Shown here in pieces: positions 50,425 to 59,585 of a stretch of 64,000 nucleotides of DNA. The first letter of the stretch is position 1. Every line of letters starts with the position of its first letter. The stretch is from Paenibacillus donghaensis. Lineage in GTDB: Bacteria; Bacillota; Bacilli; Paenibacillales; Paenibacillaceae. Under the pieces are notes generated by a model. It worked only from the letters and a program-made list of their open reading frames with translations. It did no database searches and was not told where the DNA came from. The position numbers were made by a program, and so were the translations under genes. The stretch spans positions 2,604,001-2,668,000 of the forward strand of contig NZ_CP021780.1 of assembly GCF_002192415.1 (NCBI RefSeq). The letters run 5' to 3'.

Positions 50425-50554
50425 GACCATGTCCGCAATCTATATTTTAATACTGACAGGAGGAATGTTTCTGCCCGAATCTGCTGGTTGTTCCTGATTA
50501 CACCTCTGCAGCACTTTGTACAAAAAAAGTAATATCAGAGAGGAAAATGTTCAC

Positions 50555-53500
50555 GTGAAATGTAAAAAAGGTTTATCGATCGTGATTATGATTGCGCTTA
50601 CAGTATCTCTGGTACTAAACGGATTTGAATGGAGTACCCCATCTGTGCAAGCTGCATCAAGTATGTTCAGCGATGATTTTGAATCCGGCAATGCAGATCA
50701 ATGGAACAGTACCACAGGTTCTTGGGCCGTAGTTGAAGATAACGGCTCCCGTGTTTATTATCAGTCCAGTGCAACCGAAGCGCGCACCTCGGCAGGCAAT
50801 AGCTCATGGACCGATTACAGCGTGCAGGCAGATGTTAAGATTGATAATTTCAATGGCAACAACCGGACTTATGTAAGCGGAAGGTACACGGACGGCAACA
50901 ATTATTATGCCGCTTCCCTATCGAACAGCAGCGGTGGAACCCTGGAGCTTCACAAAAAAGCCGCCGGTTCAAGCACCACGCTGGCCAGCAAAAAAGACTT
51001 CCCCATAACTGCAGGTACCGTATACACGGTAAAGCTTGAAATGATCGGTGATTCGCTTAATATGTATGTGAATAATGTTCTGCAGCTTAATGCACACGAT
51101 AACAATCTGGCCTCAGGCGGCATTGGCCTGATTGCATACAAAACCGCAGCCAAATTTGACAATATATCCGTAAGCAGCGTAGATTCGACCACTCCAACGC
51201 CTGCACCTACAGCAGCGCCTACAACCGCACCTACAACCGCACCAACTTCTGCACCTACGGCAAGTCCATCAACTGCACCAACGGCGGTACCAACAACAGT
51301 ACCAACATCTGCACCTACCGCAACTGTCGCGCCAACGGCTTCCCCTACCGCAGCGCCAACGGCTTCCCCTACCGCAGCGCCAACGGCATCAGCCACTCCG
51401 GTTACAGGCTCCATCTATGTAGCTCCTGAGGGTGTGGCTGGCAACCCTGGTACAATTGGCAGCCCGACTACATTGACTTCGGCTATTGCCGCAGTGGCTC
51501 CCGGAGGCACCATTTACATGCGTGGCGGAACTTACAGCTATTCGTCGCCCGTTACCATCGATTTGACCAACAGCGGTACATCTAGCCAGCGTAAAACGCT
51601 TGTAGCTTACGGCAGCGAGAAGCCGGTACTTGATTTCTTCGCCCAGACCTTTGCGTCTACAGAACGCGGCCTGCAGATTAACGGCAGCTACTGGCATGTG
51701 AAAGGGCTGGAAGTCAAAGGAGCCGGAGACAACGGTGTCTTTATCGGCGGCAATTACAATATTATCGAGAACCTTGAAACCCATCATAACCGGGATTCCG
51801 GTCTGCAGATCAGCCGCGCAGCTTCATCAATGACCAACATGAGCGATTGGCCGAGCTATAATCAGATTATCGGCGTCTACTCGCATGACAATTTCGATCC
51901 GGACAATGGGGAGGATGCGGACGGGTTCGCCGCCAAGCTGACCATTGGCCCCGGCAATGTATTTGACCGCTGTATCTCGGCCTGGAATACGGATGATGGC
52001 TGGGATCTGTACACCAAGTCTGAAACCGGACCGATCGGTGCAGTAACGATCAAGAACAGTATTGCCTATAAGAACGGCCAGACCTCTGACGGCAGCACAA
52101 CCTCCAACAGCGACGGCAACGGCTTCAAGCTGGGCGGCGAGAAGATCGCCGTCAACCATATCGTTCAGAACAGTGTCGCCTACCAGAACAAAAAACACGG
52201 GTTCACCTATAACAGCAATCCTGGTTCGATCCAAATGACCAATAATACTTCGTGGAGCAATGGTCAGAGCAATTTTGCCTTTGATACTGGAACTCATCAG
52301 TTCACCAACAATTTGTCCTTTGCCGGTTCCTCCAGTGACAAATCAAGCGGAACCGATGTCCAGAACACCAATGTATGGTGGAAGAGCAATGCCAGTACCA
52401 ACGGCAAAGGGCTGGTTGCCAGTGCCGCCGACTTCGTCAGTCTTACGCCTTGGGTCACCCGCAGTGCGGACGGCTCTTTCTCGCTGGGCAACTTCCTGAA
52501 GCTAGCCAGCGGCAGTGATCTGATTGGCTCCGGCACACCAAGCGGAACCAATATCGGGGCATCCTTAAGCGGTGGAGGTTCGGTGACGCCAACTCTAGCA
52601 CCAACAGCTACCACCACACCGCAGCCAAGCGCAACGCCGGCACCAACTGTCCAAGCAACCTCAACACCGGCACCAACGGTGGCACCAACAGCAGCGCCTT
52701 CTCAGACACCTGCGGCCAGCACGGCTCCAGGCGCACTAAGCGCTTATAATCTGAACGGGTTCTCCGCCGGTAATGCGGGTGGAGGAAATGTAAGCGAATC
52801 CAACACTGCACTTTATAAGAAAGTATACACTGCAACTGACCTGGCCTTGGCACTTAAGAAGAATTCAGGAGTCAAAGTAATTGAGATCATGAATGACCTT
52901 AATCTGGGCTGGAACGAGATTCCAGCTGCTGCCAAGGTATCTCCATTCTCTGCCCACAACACAGCGCTGACTCATCCCGTGCTGCTCCAGACCGGAGTAA
53001 GCAAGATCAATATGGATGGCTTTGACGGATTAACGATCTTCTCGGCCAATGGAGCCAAGATTAAACACGCAGCCTTCACGATCAAACGGAGCTCGAATAT
53101 CATTATCCGCAATCTGGAATTTGATGAGCTGTGGGAATGGGATGAATCAACCAAAGGCGATTATGACAAAAATGACTGGGACTACATTACGCTTGAAGAG
53201 AACAACAAGGTCTGGATTGACCATTGTACCTTCAACAAAGCCTATGACGGGCTGGTCGATTCCAAGAAAGGCACCTCGGGAGTGACCATCTCATGGTCCA
53301 CCTTCAAGGGGGATGACCGCAGCTCGAACAGCTGGGTGACACAGCAGATCAATGCGCTGGAAGCCAACCCTTCCAAGTATCCGATGTACGCATATCTGCG
53401 CAGCAGCGCCATCGGACTGAGCAAGAGCGATATTATTGCGGTGGCCAGCTCACAGAAGAAGGGGCATCTGGTGGGTGCAACCTCTTTTGATTCCGGCAAT

Positions 53501-54067
53501 CCGAAGCTGAGCATCACCCTGCATCACAATCTTTATCTGGATATTCAGGACCGTCTGCCCCGCCTGAGAGGCGGCAATGCCCATGTATATAACATTCTGG
53601 CTGACAATTCTGCAGCCTGGGCAGCCAAATCCAAGATCACTACGGCGATGGCAACCGCGCTTGCGTCCAAAGGCTATAAATTTGGCGTAACCAGCAATGG
53701 CACCATTGCTACAGAAGGCGGCGCGGTACTGGTGGAGAAATCGAACATTATTGACATCCAGTATCCATTGCGCAACAATCAGACCGACCCCAGTGATTCC
53801 AGCTATACCGGCAAGATCAAAGCGCTGGATACGATCTATTCCTTGAACGGTACTGTATTCAGAGGCAGCAGCGAAACCTCCGGCAGTCCGCTGGCACCGG
53901 TGCCGGCAACGATTATACCGTTCTCCTGGAGTGGGATCTCGGGCTTGCCTTACAGCTATACAACAGATGATCCGTCCACACTTGCGGCGAGATTAACCGC
54001 CTCCAATGGCTCCGGGGCTGGCAAGCTGTCCTGGTCCAAGGACAACTGGCTCAAAACCGCTTACTAA
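50555..54067 (+). CDS. Secreted bifunctional pectate lyase (PL9 plus PL1 modules)
   Basis: This is an extracellular pectin-degrading enzyme of 1170 residues. The start is GTG 50555 with AGAGGA 11 nt upstream; TTG 50516 is in frame but lacks a site. Order: signal peptide (1-36, cleavage near VQAASS); a concanavalin-like binding module with DDFESGNADQW (40-210); a Thr/Pro/Ala linker (212-282); a PL9 right-handed helix with EDADGFAAKLTIGPGN and NTDDGWDLYTKSE (283-672); a second linker (677-725); and PL1 with WDYITLEE, WIDHCTFNKAYDGLVDSKKG and DRLPRLRGGNAHVYN (727-1170). Both catalytic modules look complete, so one chain can combine two cleavage modes. A terminator follows 35 nt after the stop. 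Confidence 0.93.
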   Translation: MKCKKGLSIVIMIALTVSLVLNGFEWSTPSVQAASSMFSDDFESGNADQWNSTTGSWAVVEDNGSRVYYQSSATEARTSAGNSSWTDYSVQADVKIDNFNGNNRTYVSGRYTDGNNYYAASLSNSSGGTLELHKKAAGSSTTLASKKDFPITAGTVYTVKLEMIGDSLNMYVNNVLQLNAHDNNLASGGIGLIAYKTAAKFDNISVSSVDSTTPTPAPTAAPTTAPTTAPTSAPTASPSTAPTAVPTTVPTSAPTATVAPTASPTAAPTASPTAAPTASATPVTGSIYVAPEGVAGNPGTIGSPTTLTSAIAAVAPGGTIYMRGGTYSYSSPVTIDLTNSGTSSQRKTLVAYGSEKPVLDFFAQTFASTERGLQINGSYWHVKGLEVKGAGDNGVFIGGNYNIIENLETHHNRDSGLQISRAASSMTNMSDWPSYNQIIGVYSHDNFDPDNGEDADGFAAKLTIGPGNVFDRCISAWNTDDGWDLYTKSETGPIGAVTIKNSIAYKNGQTSDGSTTSNSDGNGFKLGGEKIAVNHIVQNSVAYQNKKHGFTYNSNPGSIQMTNNTSWSNGQSNFAFDTGTHQFTNNLSFAGSSSDKSSGTDVQNTNVWWKSNASTNGKGLVASAADFVSLTPWVTRSADGSFSLGNFLKLASGSDLIGSGTPSGTNIGASLSGGGSVTPTLAPTATTTPQPSATPAPTVQATSTPAPTVAPTAAPSQTPAASTAPGALSAYNLNGFSAGNAGGGNVSESNTALYKKVYTATDLALALKKNSGVKVIEIMNDLNLGWNEIPAAAKVSPFSAHNTALTHPVLLQTGVSKINMDGFDGLTIFSANGAKIKHAAFTIKRSSNIIIRNLEFDELWEWDESTKGDYDKNDWDYITLEENNKVWIDHCTFNKAYDGLVDSKKGTSGVTISWSTFKGDDRSSNSWVTQQINALEANPSKYPMYAYLRSSAIGLSKSDIIAVASSQKKGHLVGATSFDSGNPKLSITLHHNLYLDIQDRLPRLRGGNAHVYNILADNSAAWAAKSKITTAMATALASKGYKFGVTSNGTIATEGGAVLVEKSNIIDIQYPLRNNQTDPSDSSYTGKIKALDTIYSLNGTVFRGSSETSGSPLAPVPATIIPFSWSGISGLPYSYTTDDPSTLAARLTASNGSGAGKLSWSKDNWLKTAY

Positions 54068-54102
54068 GCTGCAGCAACATGCAGATCGAAGCATGAACAG
54101 AT

Positions 54103-54130
54103 AAGCCGTCCCTTGCGGGCGGCTTTTTTG
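54103..54130 (+). terminator. Rho-independent terminator after the pectate lyase gene
   Basis: AAGCCGTCC (54103-54111) pairs with the GGGCGGCTT region (54117-54125) across a short loop, and TTTTTT follows. It lies 35 nt after the stop, so the lyase is monocistronic. Confidence 0.85.
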
Positions 54131-54198
54131 AAATATTTATATTATACTATAGGGGCTGGAAATTATTAACGGTCTTATTCAGAGAGGATGGCGTTAGG

Positions 54199-55191
54199 AT
54201 GGATTATGTGAAGCTTGGTACTACAGGGCTGGAAGTCTCCCGTATCTGCCTGGGATGCATGAGCTATGGCTTGCCGGACCGAGGGTCCCACCCCTGGACA
54301 TTGAATGAAGAGGCGAGTCGCCCGTTTATCCGCAAGGCACTGGAGCTGGGAATTAATTTCTTCGACACCGCCAACGTTTATTCGGACGGGACAAGCGAGG
54401 AGATTGTCGGGCGCGCCTTGAAGGATTACACTACGCGGGATGAGGTAGTTATCGCTACCAAGGTGCACGGCCGGATGCGCCCGGGTCCCAACGGCGGCGG
54501 ATTGTCGCGCAAGGTGATTATGAGTGAAATCGACCACAGTCTGAAGCGGCTGGGTACGGATTATGTCGACCTCTACCAGATTCACCGCTGGGATAATGAG
54601 ACTCCGATCGAGGAAACGATGGAGGCCCTGCATGACGTAGTGAAGTCCGGCAAGGCACGCTACATAGGTGCTTCCTCAATGTACGCCTGGCAGTTCATGA
54701 AGGCACTGCATACCGCTGAGCGGCATGGATGGACCAAGTTCGTCTCGATGCAGAATTATCTCAATCTGCTCTACCGTGAGGAGGAGCGGGAGATGCTGCC
54801 GCTCTGCGAAGCGGAAGGCATTGGCGTAATCCCCTGGAGTCCGCTGGCACGCGGTAGACTGACCCGGGATTGGGAGGAGACCAGCTCCCGCTCGCAGAGC
54901 GATTTTTTCGCGAAGATACTCTACACGAAGACGGACGAAGCAGACCGGGTTGTCGCGGAACGAGTCAAGGAAATTGCCGCTGAACGTGATGTCCCGCGGG
55001 CACAGGTCGCCTTGGCCTGGGTGCTGCAGAAGAAGCCGGTCACCGCGCCGATTGTAGGGGCAACCAAGGTGAATCATCTGGAGGATGCCGCCGCAGCGGT
55101 CAGCCTGAAGCTGAGCAGTGAGGAGATCCTTCGGCTGGAGGAGCCGTACATTCCACATGAAGTCAGCGGCGGTTTGGATGCATTGAAATAA
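54199..55191 (+). CDS. Aldo/keto reductase, second copy type
   Basis: This oxidoreductase has 330 residues. The catalytic Asp and Tyr are in FFDTANVYSDGTSEEIVGRA, Lys in VVIATKVHGR, and His in VDLYQIHRWDNETPIEE. The cofactor end shows TAPIVGATKVNHLEDAA. It resembles the YajO/Tas-like branch (DYVKLGTTGLEVSRICLGCM at the N-terminus) and differs clearly from the reductase at 40418. The ribosome site is weak (GAGAGG 12 nt before the ATG). It is monocistronic between two terminators. Confidence 0.92.
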   Translation: MDYVKLGTTGLEVSRICLGCMSYGLPDRGSHPWTLNEEASRPFIRKALELGINFFDTANVYSDGTSEEIVGRALKDYTTRDEVVIATKVHGRMRPGPNGGGLSRKVIMSEIDHSLKRLGTDYVDLYQIHRWDNETPIEETMEALHDVVKSGKARYIGASSMYAWQFMKALHTAERHGWTKFVSMQNYLNLLYREEEREMLPLCEAEGIGVIPWSPLARGRLTRDWEETSSRSQSDFFAKILYTKTDEADRVVAERVKEIAAERDVPRAQVALAWVLQKKPVTAPIVGATKVNHLEDAAAAVSLKLSSEEILRLEEPYIPHEVSGGLDALK

Positions 55192-55227
55192 GAATATTCT
55201 ACCGCAACTAAATACACTATTCCTCAG

Positions 55228-55252
55228 GAGCCGGTCCCGTACCGGCTCTTTG
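55228..55252 (+). terminator. Rho-independent terminator after the aldo/keto reductase gene
   Basis: GAGCCGGT (55228-55235) pairs perfectly with ACCGGCTC (55241-55248) across a 5-nt loop; TTTG follows. It lies 36 nt after the reductase stop. The T-run is short, so efficiency may be moderate. Confidence 0.65.
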
Positions 55253-55365
55253 TGCTGCTCCCGCCAGTTGTCATTATAAACTGAAGACGCTTTCTGTTAT
55301 GATTAGGTATATATTGGTTGTTATAGTACATATCCTAATCTCTTAATTGGAAGGTGTGTTTCATA

Positions 55366-56343
55366 ATGAATCTTCAAGAAGCCGTGAAGCTGGTCGGTTC
55401 GATCAGAGAGAACCTGGCGAAGGTAATTGTAGGCAAAAAAGAAGGCGTCGACCTGCTGCTGACCGCGCTGCTGGCCAATGGCCATGTACTGCTGGAGGAT
55501 GTCCCAGGCACTGGCAAAACCCTGCTGGCCAAGGTGCTCGCCCGCTCGCTGGACAGCTCATTCAAGCGTATACAATTCACGCCAGATCTGCTGCCCTCAG
55601 ACCTCAGCGGCATTAATTTCTATAACCAAAAGACCGGCGAGTTTCAATTCCGCCCCGGTCCTGTCTTTACCAGCATCCTGTTGGCGGACGAGATCAACCG
55701 GGCCACCCCGCGTACCCAGTCCAGCCTGTTGGAGAGCATGGAGGAACGGCAGATCACCATTGACGGTGTGACCCATATGCTGGAGTCGCCGTTCCTGGTC
55801 ATTGCCACCCAGAATCCGGTGGACAGCCAGGGTACGTTTCCGCTGCCTGAAGCGCAGCTGGACCGATTCCTGATGCGGATTACGACGGGCTATCCCAGCT
55901 TTGAGGAAGGCGTCCACATCCTGCAGCGTTTTCGGGAATCCAATCCGCTTGACGAGGCGGTTCCGGTGGCAAGTGCGGCAGACATCCTGGCTGCGCAGCG
56001 GTTAACGGCGGCGATAGAGATCAGCGATGAGCTGCTGGGTTATATCATCCGTATCACGGAAGCGACCCGCAAATCGTCTTCGGTCAGATTGGGTGCGAGT
56101 CCCCGCGCCAGCGGCGCGCTGCTGCGCGCCTCCCAGGGGTATGCGCTGATCCAGGGCCGTTCGTATGTGATTCCGGACGATATCAAAGCTGTTGCCGTTG
56201 CGGTGCTCGCTCATCGGCTGCTGCTCAGCCGGGGTCTTGGCGTACGGGAAGGACAAGCAGCTGAAATTGTGCAGCAGGTGCTCCGTGAGGTGGAGGTTCC
56301 CGCAGAGCCGGTTGCAGCTTCGGGCAAGGCCAGGGGGGAATAA
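55366..56343 (+). CDS. MoxR-family AAA+ ATPase
   Basis: This is a chaperone-like ATPase of 325 residues from ATG 55366 (GGAAGGTG 9 nt upstream; GTG 55354 is in frame). Walker A is DVPGTGKTLLA near residue 46, Walker B ILLADEINRATP with sensor region TQNPVDSQGTFPLPEAQLDRF, and arginine-finger area SPRASGALLRASQ. MoxR proteins are usually encoded with DUF58 and membrane or transglutaminase-like partners. Exactly that order follows here with 2-nt and 4-nt junctions. The role may be assembly or activation of an extracellular or metal-dependent enzyme, unproven in this group. Confidence 0.93.
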   Translation: MNLQEAVKLVGSIRENLAKVIVGKKEGVDLLLTALLANGHVLLEDVPGTGKTLLAKVLARSLDSSFKRIQFTPDLLPSDLSGINFYNQKTGEFQFRPGPVFTSILLADEINRATPRTQSSLLESMEERQITIDGVTHMLESPFLVIATQNPVDSQGTFPLPEAQLDRFLMRITTGYPSFEEGVHILQRFRESNPLDEAVPVASAADILAAQRLTAAIEISDELLGYIIRITEATRKSSSVRLGASPRASGALLRASQGYALIQGRSYVIPDDIKAVAVAVLAHRLLLSRGLGVREGQAAEIVQQVLREVEVPAEPVAASGKARGE

Positions 56344-56345
56344 GC

Positions 56346-57434
56346 ATGGGCCTGGCAGGGTTCATCTTCAGCACACTGGCGCTCCTGCTGGCAATATCAA
56401 TAATCTACCAGCGGCATGCGCTGAGATCCGTCAGTTACGCGCGTTATTTCTCGCATCCGGCAGCTTTTGCAGGCCAGGAAGTAGAGATGGTCGAAGAGAT
56501 TGTGAACCGGAAGCTGCTGCCACTGCCCTGGCTGCGGCTGGAATCCAGCATCGAAACAGGGCTGCTGTTCGGAGCACAGGACAATCTCGGCATCAGCACC
56601 GGAGATATCTATCAGAATCATGTCAGCCTGTTCTTTCTCAGATCCTATCGGCATATCAAAAGACGCCATCTGATTACTTGTGAACGCAGAGGATTCTATC
56701 GGCTGGAATCGGTCACGATGACTACCGGCGATTTGTTCGGGTTAAGCCGCAAGACCCAGACCTACCCTCTGCAGCTTACACTGCTGGTGTATCCGCAGCT
56801 GCTCGACTTGTCCGAGCTGCCGCTGCCGGTCCACAGCTGGCTGGGCGAGCTGCCGGTGAAGCGCTGGATCGTTGAGGACCCGTTCCTGACCTCCGGTATC
56901 CGCGAATACAGCGCGGGAGATGCCCTGGGGCTGGTGAATTGGCAGGCGACCGCGCGCACCGGCACCCTGCAGGTGCACAAGAAGGATTACACAGCCGATT
57001 CCCGGCTGATCATCTGCCTGAACATCGAGATCAGCGATTCGATGTGGAGAACGGTAACCGATGTGCAGCGGGTTGAAATGGGTATCCGTTACGCGGCTAC
57101 AGTGGCAGAATATGCGCTGGGGCATGGCATTGAGACCGGCTTCATCTGCAACGGCAGGCTGGTAGGCACAGGTGCAGCCGACCCCGTCTCGGAGGAGCCG
57201 ATGGGCCGGCTGGAGGATTTTCTCGAGCTGCTGGCCAAGCTGGAGCTGGACCGTACGCTTCCGATGGGCCGCCTGCTGCTGGAGCAGGCCGAGGCCGGCG
57301 CGGCGGACACGGATTACCTGCTGATCAGCTGCCATCAAGGTGCAGAGCTGCAGGAGGCTGCCGGAGTGCTGATGGATCAGGGCAACGGTGTGGAGTGGCT
57401 GATTATTCCGCAGCAGGGGAGGGAGATCGCATGA
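56346..57434 (+). CDS. DUF58 domain protein
   Basis: This is a 362-residue protein, partner of the MoxR ATPase 2 nt upstream. An N-terminal hydrophobic helix (residues 3-20) anchors it to the membrane. The middle has RRHLITCERRGFYRLESV. The DUF58 core motif is GIREYSAGDALGLVNWQATAR near residue 180, followed by a VWA-like LIICLNIEISDSMW with a metal-site-type segment. Family members are thought to help MoxR in assembling a complex. It overlaps the next gene by 4 nt. Confidence 0.9.
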   Translation: MGLAGFIFSTLALLLAISIIYQRHALRSVSYARYFSHPAAFAGQEVEMVEEIVNRKLLPLPWLRLESSIETGLLFGAQDNLGISTGDIYQNHVSLFFLRSYRHIKRRHLITCERRGFYRLESVTMTTGDLFGLSRKTQTYPLQLTLLVYPQLLDLSELPLPVHSWLGELPVKRWIVEDPFLTSGIREYSAGDALGLVNWQATARTGTLQVHKKDYTADSRLIICLNIEISDSMWRTVTDVQRVEMGIRYAATVAEYALGHGIETGFICNGRLVGTGAADPVSEEPMGRLEDFLELLAKLELDRTLPMGRLLLEQAEAGAADTDYLLISCHQGAELQEAAGVLMDQGNGVEWLIIPQQGREIA

Positions 57435-58768
57435 GCGTGAGATTACGATTTAGAGGTTACACGGGAGAAAGCTTGAGGTTAGGGCTGATCAGCTTGATCG
57501 AGCTGCTCGTGTTCCTCCCGCTGCTGATTATATTTGCCCGTTATCTGCTGCCGGAGTCTGTGGATATCCGCTGGATGCTGGCTTTGCCGCTTAGTTCGGT
57601 GGCAGGCGTTCTCTTGCGGCGCTTCGGCAATGTCCGCTGGAAGCAGCTTGGCATGGCCGTAGTGATTGGTATGGCAGTGGGCTTCCTGGCTATAGCGGGC
57701 ACAGGGTCTCTGAGTTGCCTGTCCTTGGGAGCAGCTGGCCTCATCTGCAGCATTCAAGGGTTGACCGCCGATGCCAGGACCGAAAGGTTCCGTATATATT
57801 GGGCGGGGATCGCCGTCTATCTGCTCGCAGCTCTAATCTTCCCGCGCATTCCTGCACTGGAGGGCAGCATTCCGCTGATCACCTGGTGCGGCAGCCTGAC
57901 CTTGATCCTGACGTTGTTTATGTCCAACAGTCATCTGCTGCGTTACAGCTCGCTGTCTGAGGAGAATGGACCGCTGCCGGCAGGGCTGCGGCGACATAAC
58001 CGTGTGTTTGTCATCGGTATTCTCCTTGCAGCGGTGCTGCTGGCCGTTGGAGCCGGTCGCGCCATCGCACACGGAATCTGGCTTCTGCTGAGCGGATTGA
58101 TCAGCTGGATCAGTGGCTGGTTCACAGACACGCCGCCCCCGCAGCCGCCTTCCGCACCGCCTGCGGCGGCTCCAGAGATGCTTCCCGACGATACCTCCGG
58201 CCCCGGGCTGCTGAGTTTAATCCTCGATATTGCCCTATATGTATTTGCTGTGGCAGTCATTGGCACAATTGTTTATTTCGGTATTCGCTGGCTGTACAGG
58301 AACGCCGGAGGCACCCTGCGCCGGGCGATGGACGCACTGCTGAAGCTGCTGCGGCGGCAACATGTGCCGCAGGATTCCAGCCGGTACCGGGATGAAGAGA
58401 ACAGTGTCTTCACCTGGGATCAGGCGCTGCAGGGCTTAAGGAATTTCTGGAGCAGCCGCTTCACACCAGGCGAACGCCGGGAGCGCTGGGATCAGCTGAA
58501 CAATGGACAGGAGAAGGTTCGCTGGCTGTACCGGCACTGGGTTGGCCAGCAGCAGGCCGGCGGTTATGAAGCCAAGGCCAGCCTGACTCCGCAAGAGACG
58601 GCAGCCGACGTCCACCGCTGGAAGGCGGGTCAAGCCAAGACGCGCAAAGGGGGCGCTGACCCGGATCGTGCAGCGCCGCTGATCCGGCTGTACGAGCAGG
58701 TCAGATACGGCGGGAAGGAGCCACCGCACGCAGATGTGACTGCGGTCAAGGAGCAGCTGAAGCTGTAG
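57431..58768 (+). CDS. Multi-pass membrane protein with C-terminal DUF4129-like domain
   Basis: This is the third gene of the MoxR cluster, 445 residues from ATG 57431 (GGGAG upstream, ATGA overlap). Six to seven hydrophobic segments occupy residues 15-225. A Pro-rich loop (FTDTPPPQPPSAPPAA) follows, then one more transmembrane helix and a cytoplasmic tail. The tail ending in DRAAPLIRLYEQVRYGGKEP resembles DUF4129, which ends many transglutaminase-like proteins. The transglutaminase core found in fused relatives is not present, so it may be encoded elsewhere or lost. Confidence 0.75.
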   Translation: MSVRLRFRGYTGESLRLGLISLIELLVFLPLLIIFARYLLPESVDIRWMLALPLSSVAGVLLRRFGNVRWKQLGMAVVIGMAVGFLAIAGTGSLSCLSLGAAGLICSIQGLTADARTERFRIYWAGIAVYLLAALIFPRIPALEGSIPLITWCGSLTLILTLFMSNSHLLRYSSLSEENGPLPAGLRRHNRVFVIGILLAAVLLAVGAGRAIAHGIWLLLSGLISWISGWFTDTPPPQPPSAPPAAAPEMLPDDTSGPGLLSLILDIALYVFAVAVIGTIVYFGIRWLYRNAGGTLRRAMDALLKLLRRQHVPQDSSRYRDEENSVFTWDQALQGLRNFWSSRFTPGERRERWDQLNNGQEKVRWLYRHWVGQQQAGGYEAKASLTPQETAADVHRWKAGQAKTRKGGADPDRAAPLIRLYEQVRYGGKEPPHADVTAVKEQLKL

Positions 58769-58818
58769 GCAGCGAGCGGATAATATCGTATATTTATGCT
58801 TCGAAAGGAGATCCTGCG

Positions 58819-59232
58819 ATGGTGCTGTATCTGCGCGGAGAGATGGCGAAGGCGGCCAATGTGAATATTGAAACGCTGCGTTATTATGAGCAGCATGGCC
58901 TGCTGCCAGCTCCGTCACGTTCTGAATCGGGCTACCGGCTCTATAGTGAGGAGGACTTGACCCGGCTCACGTTCATCCATAATGCCAAACGGTGCGGGTT
59001 TACCCTGAAGGAAATCCGCAAGGCACTTACGAAGTCTGTTGATGCGGGGATCTCCATCACAGAGTTCACTGATGTGATCGACAGCAAGCTGAACAGCATC
59101 GACCTGGAAATCGGCAAGCTGGAACAGACTAAGCTGATGTTGGCGCACCTGAAGTCCGATCTGGTTGCAGAACAGAAGAATCCCGGTGTCCGCGAGGTGC
59201 TGCCCCAGTGCTGCTCTCGCCGCTGCGGATGA
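58819..59232 (+). CDS. MerR-family regulator, C-terminus fused to hydrolase remnant sequence
   Basis: This is a 137-residue transcription factor. AAGGAG lies 9 nt before ATG 58819. The winged helix shows GEMAKAANVNIETLRYYEQH and RSESGYRLYSEEDLTRL, followed by a coiled dimerisation helix (SITEFTDVIDSKLNSIDLEI). The last dozen residues (after VREVL, PQCCSRRCG) are read from DNA that in another frame encodes the end of an alpha/beta hydrolase. A deletion probably joined the two genes. Cysteine-rich tails are common in metal-sensing MerR proteins, but here this one looks accidental. Confidence 0.75.
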   Translation: MVLYLRGEMAKAANVNIETLRYYEQHGLLPAPSRSESGYRLYSEEDLTRLTFIHNAKRCGFTLKEIRKALTKSVDAGISITEFTDVIDSKLNSIDLEIGKLEQTKLMLAHLKSDLVAEQKNPGVREVLPQCCSRRCG

Positions 59233-59459
59233 ACCTGGAAGGGCTGCCCAGCCTGCTGATCCAGGTCGGTGATGCCGAAGTGCTGCTGAGTGACGCCGAA
59301 CGGCTGGCGCAGCAAGCCAGGCTTGCCGGTGTTGAAGTCACCCTGGAAGTATGGGAGGACATGTGGAGCGCTTTTCAGCTGCTGGCGGCGATATTACCTG
59401 AAGCGAGGCAAGCCATTGCCAATATTGGCGGATTCGTACGGAGGGTTATCGGCAAGTGA
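59202..59459 (+). pseudogene. 3' remnant of an alpha/beta-hydrolase (HSL-type esterase) gene
   Basis: The last 85 codons of an esterase remain: SPLRMNLEGLPSLLIQVGDA, then the C-terminal Asp-type region EVLLSDAERLAQQAR and EVTLEVWEDMWSAFQLLAAI. In intact HSL-family enzymes the residue after MW/MF is the catalytic His, but here it is Ser. The N-terminal three quarters, including the nucleophile motif, are missing. The only start available is GTG 59208 without a ribosome site. It overlaps the MerR gene's 3' end. Confidence 0.75.
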
Positions 59460-59490
59460 AAGTGGGCATCCTTATTTTAACGTTTGGTAC

Positions 59491-59522
59491 AAGCTTGTTC
59501 GGCACCTCGAACAGGCTTTTTT
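59491..59522 (+). terminator. Rho-independent terminator after the hydrolase remnant
   Basis: AAGCTTGTTCG (59491-59501) pairs with CGAACAGGCTT (59508-59518), with one G-U pair, across a 6-nt loop; TTTTTT follows. It was probably the original end of the MerR/esterase transcript. Confidence 0.8.
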
Positions 59523-59585
59523 ATTGTATAGGAAATTATAGAGTGTAAAAAAATGTGGATAACTCCGATGAAAAAAGGAGGAGGG

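Noticed and set aside
50350..50532. 60-codon frame before the pectate lyase
   Set aside because: It starts in AT-rich leader DNA without a ribosome site and lies over the hairpin at 50393-50424.
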